In this document: piece after piece, positions 1-11,739 of the stretch
Layout of the letters: every line of letters begins with the position of its first letter
Position numbering within the stretch: position 1 is the first letter of the stretch
NCBI GenBank assembly: GCA_050084515.1
Contig: CM114273.1
Span: 44,392,001-44,456,000, forward strand
DNA: 64,000 bases
Source of the DNA: Blasia pusilla
Lineage: Eukaryota > Marchantiophyta > Marchantiopsida > Blasiales
Reading direction: 5' to 3'
Translations under genes and position numbers: made by a program
Notes under the pieces: model-generated
Database searches by the model: none
Told to the model about the DNA's origin: nothing
Seen by the model: only the letters and a program-made list of their open reading frames with translations

Positions 1-1480
1 GAGAATCGATGAGTGAAATGCCAAAGTTGTGGACCAGTATAATCTTCTGCACCCACATACTACCGTTGTCATGAAGTGGTGCTTGTGATAAGTTTCCCAG
101 CATAGACTGCCTCCTGGTTGAACTCTGCTCGGTAGTAACTGGAAATGGTGCCGAAGCAAGGCATGAAGAAATTACTACGTTAGAGGTCCGGACAATAGAC
201 TCATCTCGTGTGAGTGCTGAGTAGGGATTCTATTGGTGCGTTGTCTTGATGTGCAAGCCATATCTTTATTCGATCAGAGAGAGAGTAGTAGGACAGCTGA
301 ATGACCGAGTGAATAAAATCCCAAAGCCGAGGCGATGGAGAGTAATGTAAGTCAAATAGCAGATTCGCCCTTCAGTCTAAACCCATGATAAAGCTCAACA
401 GTGGTGCTGCCTGTGTTGATGACGGTCGTTTGGTCGGGTTATACTCAAGATCTTTCGACATTCAGCATTGAGCACTCAATTTAAGAAGATATTAGTAAGA
501 CTAGGTGAACACTAGCAGATATGGAGTGCTATCACTCTCTGACGTAAAGTTCAAATGTCATGCTTATACCTCTCGGGGTTGGAGAAGATCGTTGCCTCAA
601 ACTGGTTGCTCCCAAACTGGTTGTTCTGTCTGCAGCTGTTGCTTCCATGGTGCGAGTCCCACTAAGCACGCGGGAACGGAAACCGCCCGCGCAAGCTCAA
701 TAGGAGACGTTCAGAATTCACGACCGTCAGAAAATCTTCTCCGCTAACTAGTTCGAGATCTCATCCGACATGAGCAAATGCCAACAGTTTCTTCACTACT
801 CCGCTGATGCTACGAATCGCTCATATGCTCAAAATGTATTCATTTCACGCGCTCTCCCGTATAAGTGTCAAGTTCTGTCTGCAGCTGTTGCTTCCATGGT
901 TCGATTCCCACTAACCATGCGAGAAACCGTGTGGAACTTCAGGTGAATGGACCCACTTTCTTTTCTTAATAACCAAGCCAAACCGGATTCGTCATGAAGA
1001 GCTCGAGCGCGCGAACGCCCGTCACATCCGGAGATTCCTCGCATGAATTCTTCCGATACCGTCCGGTCTCAAATCAGGAATAAGAATCACAACCGCCCAA
1101 CTCTTCCTCACGAAACAAGACAAGAGAGAAAAGAGGAGTTCGATTCTCCGCCATTCTGTTCATCACCTCCCTCGTTCACGCTAACCTCAGCGCTCGGATT
1201 GGTACGTCCACCTAACGTTCGCCTGTGGTGATCAGAGCAGTGAACCTGCAGTTGAGCACATCATTTCGTTGGATGCCTTCAACTGTAAACCACAAGCTCA
1301 CCGCTGACGAAGCTGACGGACTGCACACCTGCAAGCAAGAGAGAGAGAGGTGACGAGGCACGAGGAGGAGGCGCTATGAGTACCCTAAAAGACAGACGTC
1401 CACAAACTGCCGGTCTTGTCCTGGTACGACTTCACACCATATCTAAGTTCGGTCGGCCAATTCCTTCGCAAGTAGCCCAA
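1..1480. other. Unassigned region left of the HMA gene
   Basis: I see no recognisable gene here. Only short open frames without family motifs are present. A roughly 40-bp segment beginning TTCTGTCTGCAGCTGTTGCT occurs at about 625-665 and again at about 871-912 in direct orientation, so a small duplication is present. The stretch may hold the end of a gene that begins left of the window, but nothing in the sequence proves this. Confidence 0.3.
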
Positions 1481-2060
1481 GCCCATTATTGAAGCAGCCG
1501 CTGCGTCGGATCCAGCTCCTCGGCAATTCGTGGCACCATATTCGCGTCCTAGCTCACATGGCGAACGAGGATTGGTGGAAGACCTGCCCATATGAGGAAT
1601 CCCTTCCCACGATTGCAACTGGTGACGAACTGCGACCAATCCTCCAGATGGACTGCGAGGACAGCGTCGTAGGAGCAGTTCATCATCATACACCGAAGCT
1701 CTGACAAGACGTAGGGTATGGAGTTGAGTATTCGGACTCTCCAGCATTTGCGAGTCCGACTCGAGCGAAGAAAGAGGCGTACGAGACGGAGACGATACGC
1801 CCGGTGGCAAAGAGGAGCTCTTTCTGCGGGCGCAGCCGTATTGCTCCCACTGAAAGTGCTGACGGTTTAAATGGAGAAGGAGGGTCGGAGCCGATGAACA
1901 ATCCGTACTCAAAGGCCCCTCTTTTGGCGCACACAGGTTTTGTCAAATTACGATCGTTCGAACTTCGAACGACGGAGCCACCATCGTGTCAATCAACCAG
2001 CTGCCACACGGGAATCTTTCTCAACCGCAGAGGAAAGACAATATTCATTCCGTAGTCAAT
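1480..2060 (+). other. Possible coding segment, unassigned
   Basis: This GC-richer block carries overlapping open frames on both strands. On plus, one frame runs 1489-1704, stops, and continues open to 2055; the second part is rich in charged and polar residues and contains the string NNPYSKAPLLAHTGF. On minus, a 175-codon frame spans 1385-1912. I recognise no domain in any of them. A plus-strand terminal exon is slightly more plausible because the composition looks protein-like and a possible acceptor (CTGACAAG) sits near 1710, but the minus frame cannot be excluded. Function unknown. Confidence 0.2.
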
Positions 2061-2084
2061 GTTCCCATATCCCGTCACCCACCA

Positions 2085-2160
2085 CCGTGACGTGGCACTC
2101 TAGTAGAACATTCCCTGCCACGTCACTCTCAAGGCGATTCTTCTCTCGACACGTGGCAAG
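2085..2160 (+). promoter_or_regulatory. G-box / ABRE-like cluster
   Basis: Three ACGT-core elements lie within about 70 bp: GACGTGGC at 2089-2096, GCCACGTC at 2117-2124, and GACACGTGGC at 2148-2157, which contains a perfect CACGTG. A related GACATGTGGC follows near 2243. In plants such clusters bind bZIP or bHLH factors and often confer abscisic-acid, light or stress response. The cluster sits about 230-300 bp upstream of the TATA box of the HMA gene. Hormone or stress control is inferred from the motifs only. Confidence 0.55.
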
Positions 2161-2387
2161 ACTCTGAAGCGTCATAAGTAGGGGTTTCTGTAGCTACCCA
2201 GACGCTTGCCACGAATTCACCGGGAGTACAATTACGCGGCGACATGTGGCTGCCACGGACTACTCAGGTGCTGCCACCGACGACTCAATGTTTTGTTTGT
2301 TTGTTTTGGTTATCGAAATGAACTCGACATAATACTCCCAAGCAGCGACGTTGCCTTGCTTGCGATGTTGGGAGATCCTCTAATCCA

Positions 2388-2393
2388 TATAAA
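2388..2393 (+). promoter_or_regulatory. TATA box of the HMA gene
   Basis: TATAAA in the context CCATATAAACAGC, about 277 bp upstream of the proposed ATG at 2665. A transcription start near 2420 would leave a 5' untranslated leader of about 245 bp. The ACGT-core cluster upstream supports this as a core promoter. Confidence 0.5.
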
Positions 2394-2664
2394 CAGCATG
2401 GGAGATCATTATAAGTAGCTCGTCTTTTTCGAACTCGTCTTTTTGTTCCCTGACTTCATTCTTCCGGTATATGTGATGCTTCTTTGGGAGGCGGTGTTGG
2501 ACTCATTGTCGATACTACCTCTTTCGCCCGGCGCACCGTGCAAGCGATTTGTTCTTTGTCATATTGTGGTTTCTCTTCTGACTAGTTTTACGAGACCGTC
2601 TTGATTCTTAAGAAGCGGCCAGCTGTTTGATCCTGTCGGAGCGACGGTGCAGTACGCTGACCAG

Positions 2665-4038
2665 ATGGCGGAGCTGAGAGCAACAGAGGTGAGTGCTTAA
2701 TTCCGACTTGCTGCCTGACATGATGAGCGGTTGGTTGTTCATGCCGTCGAGTTCGAATTGGTCCTCGGGAAGTCATGACTCATGACCGCTTTGTGGATCG
2801 GTGCGTGGGATAGTGGTGGAGTGGTGGGAGACAGGACGAGCCTTCAACGTACGTGACCACGGCAGCGAGCCCCGTGGAGGCTGCTCCTGGGCGCTATGTC
2901 AGCTATGGTTCTCAAATTCTCCCGAGTGCTCCGTCACCACACGGCTTTCCGCCTCCGCCCCATGTTCGTTCTTCGGGCTATCCCCACGCGCACGAATCAC
3001 GAGAACCATATCCTCCTCCGATTTATGCAGCAGTTCCTGCACCTGCAGACCGAGCGCCAGCATATCCGCTTCCCCACGATTATCGATACCAGCGTGCCGA
3101 ATTGTGTCGTCCCGTTCACCAAGCTCCACCGCATGACTCGCATCTACGCCCAATCGAGCCTGGAATGCCCATTCCTGGCGTACAATACCCAGACGGACGA
3201 TTCGAACCGTATGATCCAGCGCTGCAGAGAGCGGTTGCTCCCGTGACTCTCGAAGAACAGGCTTTGGGACATGGCAAGCGCGTAAGTGCATTCAGCCACA
3301 CCTGGTTTCTGTGAATGGCGGTAGCGAAATGGTTGATGGAAAAGGATTTTCACCCTTCCTTTGATTAAATCGACTTTGAAGATCACTAGTGTTGATCCGA
3401 CTACTGACGCAGTAGATGTCTATTTTGTGCTCTATGGTTTCAGCAAGTGGAGGTGCAGGTACCTGTGTGCTGCGAGGCTTGTGAGGATAGGATCACCAAC
3501 TACTTGTTCGAAACGGAGGGTGAGTGAAGGCGTCTTATACGGAATTCCCAAACCTACAGAATTATCGAATCCATTCGACTTCTTTTTAGTGCAACTTAGT
3601 TCAATTTGCCGTAAAGACATGTCTAATATTCTTCTATTTTCTTGGCCTTCACGCGCTTCCCTTACTTCTCATCTGAGTGGATGAGTTGGTGCTCTCACTA
3701 GACTCATACCTTCTCTGTTCAAGGTATTAGAAAAGCAGCAAGTGGTAAAACAACCCTAACTGAACTTTCTCCGGTCTTTACAAAGGGTCTGATAGTGTGA
3801 CTACGTAGTACGTAATGCGTAATAATCGAAGAAAAGCGTTTGAAGGCCGTAGAGGTGAGTGTCGTACTTGAATCGAACATGAAGTTGAAACATACGTCAA
3901 AACTCGGAAACTCGTGCAGGTGTGGATGCTGTTTCCTGCGACTTGGAAAAGCAGAAGGTCGTCGTCACCGGAGATCTACGGCCCACGGAAGTGTTGCAGC
4001 GCTGCAGAAAATGCTTCAAGAAGTCAACTCTCGTGTGA
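2665..4038 (+). CDS. Proline-rich heavy-metal-associated (HMA) domain protein
   Basis: Four exons were reconstructed: 2665-2688, 2835-3281, 3444-3519 and 3920-4038. They join in frame to 221 residues, and all three introns are GT-AG. Residues 1-157 are proline, tyrosine and histidine rich and probably disordered. Residues 158-221 form a compact HMA fold: a beta strand (VEVQVPV), the metal loop CCEAC supplying the CxxC pair, a helix, then strands ending in KVVVTGD. Plant proteins of this class bind or carry copper, zinc or cadmium, or use the fold for protein contacts. The C-terminus ends KKSTLV with no CaaX box, so it is not an isoprenylated HIPP. The ATG was chosen because eight codons lead to a GAG|GTGAGT donor in the phase needed by exon 2; exon 2 itself lacks an ATG start. 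The domain call is firm. The first exon is less certain. Confidence 0.82.
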
Positions 4039-6204
4039 GCGGTTGAGTGACGCCCGTGGAGTAGCAGGTGAAAAATCCTGGGGCATTCGGATAACGAGAG
4101 TACAATGCTCTGCTCACCAACAGAATCAACAGATCGTAGAGCAAATGAGTGATCCGTGTGGAGATGCAAAAAGTCGGGGCAGGTGGTAGAAATCCCTCGT
4201 ACCCGAACGCCCGGACGTTTGCTAAAGCGCTTAGAGTGACCTTAAAGGCTTCACAACCATTGGCGATGGCGAGAAAAGTGGATCGTTCGTACGACGCTTC
4301 CGAAAATATAAACTTTTGGTATTCAAAGCTCCATCGCCAATGATCATTTTGGTTCATGACTTCAAATTCTCGCCATGGTAAACGGCCATATGTAGCTGTA
4401 GTTAATCACCATTTTCTTGGTCAATCACTGTTAGAAGTTTGTTCGGAACTACAGCTATTCCAACTTTTGCAGATTTTTGTTTTGTTTTGAAGATGGAAAC
4501 TTGTAAGACTCAGAATCGTCCAGAGCGGAGTGAAGTAAACATCGTAATTTACTTGTACACCATATGAAGAATTTAAACAGTGTTTTATTGACAGCCGTAA
4601 GAGTTTCCGTAGTGGAGATGAATGCATTTTGAAATCATAAACTTATCATAACGCGAGGACGTCTACATTTCCTTTTGGGCATTTAAGCTTTGGTAAACGC
4701 AAGAGAAGCATGCCTTTTCTATAATAAAAATATTCTAAATTATCCCACAATACTTATGTCTTTGAAAATGCATGAAATGTTTTCTTTATTATTGGTAAAA
4801 AGAGTTGTAGGGGAGGGAGGCAATTTCAAGGGGGTTTAGTGGTATTAAGGGAAGGATGAAGGTAGGGATCCCAAAGATAAAGAATCTAAACGATTGAAGT
4901 GAAAAAATATTTAAAAATGAAATTTTGGAAGGGAGGAAAGCAAGAAGGAAAGTGGAAATGTAAGTGATGAAAGTGAAAGGCAGAAACGTAAATAATTTGA
5001 AGTGAGGGAAGAGCAGCTTATTTTTCCAAAGTGGGGAGTGGACAAGTGAAAATGAATGCCAAATAATTTACGACTTTTCACCATCAAATTCTTCTAAAGA
5101 TGAAAATTCACGTTACGAAAATTTAAAAATGGAATGGATACATGGAACATAGATTTTACCAATTGAAAAAAAGAGTAGCAAAAATTGCTATTTTGCTGGA
5201 AATGTCATTAAATAAAAGTTCATCCACATCATTCCTTAAACTAAGAAAAGTAGTATTTGCCCTTTACGTCGTGTAACATCATCATATGGTCTACGATTTC
5301 GGCTTTTCCTGCGGCTATTGTCATCGTCTCCTATCTCCTTAAAGATCACAGCCGTGGAGATTACCGGTCATCCGAGATGCACTACGACAATACGTAGTGA
5401 ATTTTTGACCTCTTCCATTTACAACAAGCATTGCATAACGTTGAAGTTTGGACGATTTTTGACTGTAATGTTCAGATTCCGTGGCACTAAACGTAAGAAC
5501 TTGCAGATCGGATTCTTAAAATTGTGCATGTAGAACATGCGGCATGCAATCTACGTGCACATGTGTTTGGATGTAGTCCGACCGAACTTGATTAAACAAG
5601 CGTAGATTGTTCACTCTTTACTGGAAAATTCGGCTCAGCAAGTTCCTGACTGCCATTTAATATCTAAAGATCACAGCTCGCAATGCCACGTGAAGACTTA
5701 CGTTGTCTACCCATCTTCTTCTCTTGGTAACTTTTCCTTATCTAGAGTTGCACTTTAAAGAGTAAGGTTTGTGGCGGTCAATGTATTTTTCACCTCGCAA
5801 CAAGTCCACGTACGAGGGCTTTGCTTGGTGGGTTGCTAACTCCACGTTTGCTGTAGTCAACCTCATATTCTACTCCAAAGGCATACGGAGAGGAACTTTA
5901 GTTAGATCATAGAAATATAAATTTCCTAAGAACGGAACGGAAAGAAATACACCGTGCAGACGTTCCGAGTGAACAATTGGGATTTTCGTCCCTGTGAGTA
6001 TACAACATCAGCCCCGAAATCGGACGAAGTCATGAAGTATCCGTATGTCTAATTGTAGAAGTAGCCATATTGATTTGGCATTCCTGCCTTCAATACGCAA
6101 AAAATATTCCGAGCAGCTGAATTGGAATTGTCTAGGTGGAATTTCCCCACCACTTGAAGTAAATTTACATCTATGACCGACACTAAAATAATTCTATCCA
6201 TTTG
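4039..6204. other. AT-rich intergenic spacer between convergent genes
   Basis: The spacer separates the 3' ends of the HMA gene (+) and the PPPDE gene (-). I find no coding frame with family signatures, no tRNA and no clear repeat. Purine-rich low-complexity sequence occupies about 4800-5050. Both flanking 3' untranslated regions probably lie inside this stretch. Confidence 0.5.
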
Positions 6205-7515
6205 TCAGTTGGTGACAACTCCAGATCCCATGCCATGCCTTTCCATCACTCGACGAGCAGCAAGGGCAGCAGCTTCGCTTGCTCTCAAGCTTCCAGAAGC
6301 CATGAGAGCCATGAATTCACGAGTAATCTCTTCCTGCACCTTCGCTCTCGCCTCTCCCAGATCGTCCTGCTTCACTTCCGGTGGCACACTTTCAACTTTC
6401 TGCTCCACTTTCTTCACCTGAACTTCCTTTGACGATGCAGTTGTCTTGGGAGCTGGAGGGTCCATTGTGGTACTTTTTTGGTTCAAGGATCCAGACATAG
6501 ACACACCTACAGAGGATGGCACATGAATGCCGGCGAAATTGGGAAGAGTCTGGCTTCCACCAAGCTGCTGAGCCATCTGTGGCGCTTGATTATGCTTCAA
6601 GGTTGTTTCGAGTTGCTGGATCATAGGCACTGTTATACAGACGACAAAATTCATGTTAGTCAATAAAACTCTCTAGCCTTAATGCACACAGGTGGCCAGA
6701 ATGAACTACACCGATTATTGCTCTGCATGAGGAAGAGTGACAGGTCCACATTTTACTTACTCATCATAGCACCCATGGGGCTGTTCATAATTTCGTCTGG
6801 CAGCCCAAGAATGTACTGTGGAATACTGATCCCAACCAAAAACTGCGCAACCTCGTCACTAAAGTTGTTGCAATTATGGCGCAGGACATTGTAAGTTGCC
6901 TGTGTGTACCGCGGATTAATTTCATGGAGATACTCCTCAAACACCTCCTTGGGAACTTGTGTATAACCCAAGTCTATGACTCGCAGAGGCTTTCCATAAG
7001 GAGTTTGTCCAACAGGCGCCACCTGAATGCCTCCACCAAAATAGTATTCGTGTCCATACACGGCGACACCAGTGTGCCTGATGAGGTTTCGGAAGATGCA
7101 GAATTAGTTGGAGACACGGATGGAGACATATGAGACCTTATACGTAGGCCAAGTTCAAGGTGAGAAACTGAGTTATTTCTAGCTTACAATCCAGTGATGA
7201 GAGATGAAACAAATTCACCATATTCTTTCCACACAGTTCACCTTGCATACGTGGAGAACAAACTACTTTCACAGTTGCATGAACAGGATACCCACAGATT
7301 GTGTAGGTGTAAATTCAATCCGAGTCCAACTCATGGAATCGTTATTTCATGCAACTAGGTATTCACACCTACACGTGATCCAGCACCATCTTTTGAATAC
7401 ACGGAGGACTGCCTTACCAAATTCCATCAATGACTTTTCCTAATAGGGATGATGAGAGCTGTCGCGCAAGTCCTTGACTTAGGTCATAGACATTCAAGAC
7501 GACATTGTAACCCTC
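6205..7515 (-). CDS. DeSI-like PPPDE thiol isopeptidase (5' exon not found)
   Basis: Three exons on the minus strand join in frame: 7515-7418, 7077-6761 and 6629-6205, giving 279 residues; a short first exon encoding the start is missing. The PPPDE domain begins at once with [11 protein letters not shown] and carries the catalytic histidine in WHTG (about residue 34) and the catalytic cysteine in HNCNNF (about residue 102). The fold ends near residue 140 with [11 protein letters not shown] polar, lysine-rich tail follows, with a coiled or helical end ([30 protein letters not shown]). PPPDE/DeSI enzymes remove SUMO or ubiquitin from substrates in nucleus or cytosol. The tryptophan of WHTG is split TG|G across the first visible intron. 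The acceptor at 7516 is clear (GCATCAG). Exon 1 probably lies between 7550 and 9400, where I could not identify it. Confidence 0.9.
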
Positions 7516-8780
7516 CTGATGCAGTCAGTCACCACAAACCCTCAGTACCATGAAAACCACTCTTACAGGACCTGAAAGATGCCATACTGAAGAGAAAGCA
7601 AATACCCCTAGTGTTCCACTAACACAATCATTTCGTTTTCGATGTCAGGCACCTGAGGGGCACACATTAAAGCATTCTCGAGACGAGAACACCACGACTA
7701 CTGCATTCAACAACCAAATAAACTCCGAGGCCCTCTACTACTTTAGACCAACAATCCTAGCTAGAAAATAAGCACGAGATACTGAAGAAGGCTAAGACAC
7801 AAAGCGCACCTTCGACATTTCCAAGTGCTACGACAATTGTTTAACCACTTGGTATCCTTCGCGTATCTGCAGTGGAGACGGTAACTTTAATCCAGAACAC
7901 AGCAGCGAAGGTGAAAATCTGGAACTCGACATGTCTTACACAATCATGCAAGTGGAAGCCCAGAAAACCGAAAAAAAAATGGGAACTCCCTGTCAATCAG
8001 AGATCCGGCATTTCTTCAAAAGTTGAGAAGGCCACGAAGGATACTGGAGAATCACAAAGAATCTAGGCATAATGTTACTAAGTCGCCCCATGCCAATTGA
8101 GATACCGTGCGGATGAATCCCAGACCTCGAGATACTTGGATCAAACTGTGGCCGCCTAGTGCAAAAGTTATGGGGAAAGTTGGAACAGCCTCTATAGGGA
8201 GCCTTTTGAGCACGAGATACTCTTACGCTATCGGTTCCAGAACAAATTTGATGGTAAAAAGCACGCACCAAAAGCAACCTAATGCAATTAGCCCGAAAAC
8301 GACGTCCTCCACTCCACGAACTCAACTTGAAACCTGGAGAAACACAACCGGGAAATTCACCCCGTCAGTTGACGAGTCCGATTACACTCACCACTAGAGG
8401 ATTGTAATGACGGAAGACGTAGAATAACCGCTTCACGGTAAGATGGAAACCCTACACTTCGAACCTATCCCGTTTTGACACTGTAACCCACATTCCGGAT
8501 GGGGATGCGACAATCCCATCACAAAATGGAATCGGCAGATACTCGAGGATCATAAGAGCCCCTCTGTCCACGAAAACCTACGCTCGGAGGAAACCCACAG
8601 GCTCCGTATTGGACCTGCCCCCAAACGCCATGTAAAACCTTGGGCAACCAAAACATTTCCGTAGAAGGTGGCAACAACGCCTGAAAAGACAACGCGACTT
8701 TGCTTACGACCCCACTCCTCCTTCTCTTGGACAGCTCTCAAATCAAGAATCACATCATAGCTCATCGACTCACCAGTATT
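7516..8780. other. Presumed 5' intron or flank of the PPPDE gene
   Basis: No independent gene is recognisable here. Several short frames exist on both strands without motifs. The stretch is likely intron or upstream sequence of the minus-strand PPPDE gene, whose first coding exon must lie above 7516. Candidate short ATG exons were examined, but none combined a good donor with the required phase 0. Confidence 0.3.
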
Positions 8781-9390
8781 CGTCTAGCCAACTGCAAGCA
8801 CCACAACACAACCACAAGCGTTCCTTCGATTCCAAGAGACCCTGCAATCCAAGCGCATGTCCTCGGCTCCTTTCACTCTAAAGCACCACTGCCGCCCAAC
8901 GGAAAAATTCTCATCTGTGTGACCGAAGCTGGCGCATCTGGCTACAAGTTCCAAAGTCGAATCCTCACCCAGTCGCTTGGCAAACAAGGCGGGCCAGAAT
9001 CTGCTATCGTGAAGCGGGGTCGAATGCTCCAGAGGGTTCCATGAGCCTGCTCGCCAGAGAAGGAGCAAAGGAGAAACCGCCTCCCCAGTCAGCCCGCTAG
9101 AGCAGGTCACCATCTGCCCAGGAGACGGCAACCGGCCACCGTCCTCTACGTGTCCCGCCAGCGTTGAGCGTTGAGCGCAGGCACCGGCTGCAGGCAGTGA
9201 CCGACGATCTGGCGCGACTGGGGCACTGGCGGGGCCGTCCACGCCATCGACTTTCCCGGCATCAGGAGATTCGCCGCTGCGTTGGATACGGAAGGTTGCA
9301 CATTTACCGCGACGGGGGGACGGCGGGTTCCTTGAACTTCCTGAACCTCCACTTTGACTCGCTTGAAAAAGGCCACTCAAGACTTGCAAA
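8780..9390 (-). other. GC-rich island, candidate promoter or first exon of the PPPDE gene
   Basis: This block is clearly richer in G+C and CpG than the AT-rich DNA on its right. It holds a 201-codon minus frame (8784-9389) overlapped by a 76-codon minus frame (9146-9376) and a plus frame (9164-9535). None shows a known domain. A minus-strand donor-like CTG|GTGAGT occurs near 8770. The simplest reading is the promoter and 5' untranslated region of the PPPDE gene. A small unknown gene is the alternative. Confidence 0.3.
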
Positions 9391-9989
9391 GTCCCAGAAG
9401 CTTCGCAATTTTACGGGGAAAAGCATACCATTTATTCCAGCTGTGTTTTCTCTTTTATGGGGTAAGAGAGGAAAAAGAAGGAAGCCAGCGCATAGCACAT
9501 TTCGTGCGGACATAGAACGTGGCATTCCTTTATGAGGTTTAGGTTTTGAAAGTCCGCATATTTAAGGTGTGAGAAATCTATATTATTAATGAAAAATATG
9601 GGGTTGTTATTAGTAGAAGGTTGAATTTTTTTTTTATAAGAAGTAAAGTATCTCAACTAAACGACATATGTGAGTTTTCTTTTCCCTTCATATATTAGTG
9701 TCAAGTAATTTTGCGCACTATTACATAGGACTATGCAATTGACTGAAAATACCTATGTTAAGATCGCAGGCTCGTGTCTAGCATGGGTGTTCTTACTAGT
9801 TAATTCAAAATGTGTAGGTTCTAATTTAAAGTGACGAAGACACCTAGTTGGAGAAGACAGTTGCAAACATATATAAGAGGAGCTGAGGTAAATATGCTCC
9901 TGTACACAATGTGCTTGAATTCGTGAGAAAAATAATATTTTAGTTCAGAAAGTTAGTAAAACAATCCTAAAACCTAAACCCTAAAAGAA

Positions 9990-10460
9990 AAAATCCATGT
10001 AAGAGATATATCCCGCGCAAAAAATTACATGTCGAGGAAAGCGAGACATAACATCTGCATTTATGTCATCAACATCTCTATTTCTTTGGAGTCATAATAG
10101 CTATATCTCTCAAGAAACGAATGTCCTCAAATTGGCTAGGAGAATTGCCATAGATCAAATCAATAAGATCAGATATATTGTTACTATCCGTAATAATTTC
10201 AGATGGTAATTGTATGAAATCTTCTCCCAAAGAAGGGTGCAAAGGTACACGACCCTCTCCCACTTCCAATAACCAATCAGCAAAACGTTGTTGTTCATCA
10301 CGCAAATGACCTTCCAACCTTTGAACTCACATGTTTGTTGTCAACTTCATGACCTTTACATTAGACCAAATAGGTGATCTCTTTATGGTTGGATAATTTA
10401 TGGTCGATCCCCCCATGACGAACAACTGGCAACACTTGATGAAAGTTTTTGCGCATTCGC
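9990..10460 (-). pseudogene. Helitron PIF1-like helicase fragment
   Basis: Reading the minus strand, a broken frame resembles the C-terminal helicase part of Helitron transposase: LPVVRHG, then LTTNM, then RFADWLLEVGEGRVP, then a stretch ending FLRDIAIMTPKK, and after a frameshift DVDDINADV. In intact Helitrons these pieces run continuously in the order RQVLPVVRHG, LTxNMR, FAxWLLxVGxG, AIL/MTPxN, NxxxL. This copy has a stop after LTTNM and shifts near 10430 and 10077, so it is dead. Rep domain and hairpin terminus are not seen. Confidence 0.7.
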
Positions 10461-11240
10461 ACGAATTAATTTTTGAAAGTCGCGCAAATATGTAGGAGTT
10501 GATGGAATAGGAAGTCTGTGCAAAATTTTAGGAGAAGGCTTACTTAAAGTATAAATATAAATATAAATTTGGAAATAAAGGCACAAAACAAAGGTGCTAA
10601 CATTGGAGAGGTGTTCTTTTGTACATTGATATGTCTCCTTGAAATATGTAGTGGAATTGGTGTATTTGTCAAAACATCGAGCAATTGCCTCTCCAAGTCC
10701 AATAATGACCCAACGACACTTGCCATCTACATACCATACCACAAAACTATTGATTAAACTTGACTATGGATTATTAGAAAAGAAAAGTAAGAGTTTACGT
10801 GGATTCCACTAAAACTTCCTTCGAGAAATTCCTTATGGAATGGAAACTTCTCAAATTTTCCGACTTATGACACCGGCAAGCTAGACCAATCGGAGGAAGA
10901 CATAGAAAGAAACTCATAAAAAAGGAGAAACTCAACCAACCGAAGCGTGAAATAAAAAGAGGCAAAAAAATAAATTGTTGGGCCACATTTAAATGAATCG
11001 AGCAAGAAAAAGGAAAAAGAAGAGCAAAACAGAATGGAGGAAAAAAGAAAAATCTAGTGTTTAAAATTCAGACCAAAAAAATCAGGTCTTAAGAAAATAC
11101 GGGAGGGTATTTAATTTATTTTTTAAAAATATGGGCTAGGTTCGGGATAAGCTTGGTAAACCTCCCAAACCTAGCCCGAGGCTGGCGCCGTCCCTAACCC
11201 TAGCCCGAACCGTGGTCGGCCCTCTTATGCCCCGCCGTTG
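10460..11240. other. AT-rich sequence next to the Helitron trace
   Basis: No recognisable gene. Minus frames at 10398-10742 and 10795-10986 may belong to the decayed Helitron or to another element, but they show no diagnostic motif. A telomere-like AAACCTAAACCCTAAAA run lies just to the left at about 9970-9986; single telo-box runs like this are common in plant DNA and are not evidence of a chromosome end. Confidence 0.3.
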
Positions 11241-11259
11241 CTATCTTTTGTCATAGCCT

Positions 11260-11730
11260 TTGGATCTAGATCCGATAGTTATGGACCAATCTCTTCCTAA
11301 GCCGTCAGATCTTTGATCCGACGGCAAGATCACCAACGGATTCTTCCATCCCTTACCCGCCGCTCCCTTTACCCGAGAGTTCCCGCCCCCCTTCCATATA
11401 CCATCGGATTTTGATTTGACGGCAGAGTTGCACACTCCCCCTTTCAGCCCTTACCCACCGCCCCTTACCCCGAACGTTCCCGCCCCCCTTCCATCTACCG
11501 TCAGATTTTGATCCAATAGTTGGCCGGGCCAGCCCCAAATGCCATTGAACGGGCTTCAAGGACCGTTAGATTTGCATCTAATGGCCTGCGTCGGACATTT
11601 CCCCCTGCCGCTGCAGATTCCTGCCCCATCTAACGTGCTATCATCCGATTTTGATTCGATGGCTTGCCGCGCCGCAAAATCCTGCCATTATAGGGCTATA
11701 GGGGCCATTAGATTTGCATCTAATGGCCGG
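11260..11730. repeat. Cluster of short palindromes in GC-rich DNA
   Basis: At least six 20-24-bp imperfect inverted repeats share a pattern of CCGTCAGAT, a TTTG-like core, and its complement. They lie near 11302-11324, 11401-11422, 11498-11520, 11563-11584, 11643-11662 and 11704-11727. The last is best: ten-base perfect arms (GCCATTAGAT / ATCTAATGGC) around TTGC. The first three are embedded in a two-copy tandem repeat of about 98 bp starting near 11351 and 11449 (CCCTTACCC, then GTTCCCGCCCCCCTTCCAT). The DNA is GC-rich in an AT-rich setting. Confidence 0.75.
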
Positions 11731-11739
11731 CGTTGGAGC

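Noticed and set aside
871-925. tRNA gene suggested by GGTTCGATTCCC
   Set aside because: The word fits an RNA polymerase III B box, but no A box lies at the right distance and neither T-stem nor acceptor stem can pair. The near copy at 625-665 reads GGTGCGAGTCCC with the same failure.
9967-9986. Telomere or subtelomere
   Set aside because: Only two to three CCTAAA-type units are present here and near 13978. Such telo-box words are common inside plant chromosomes.
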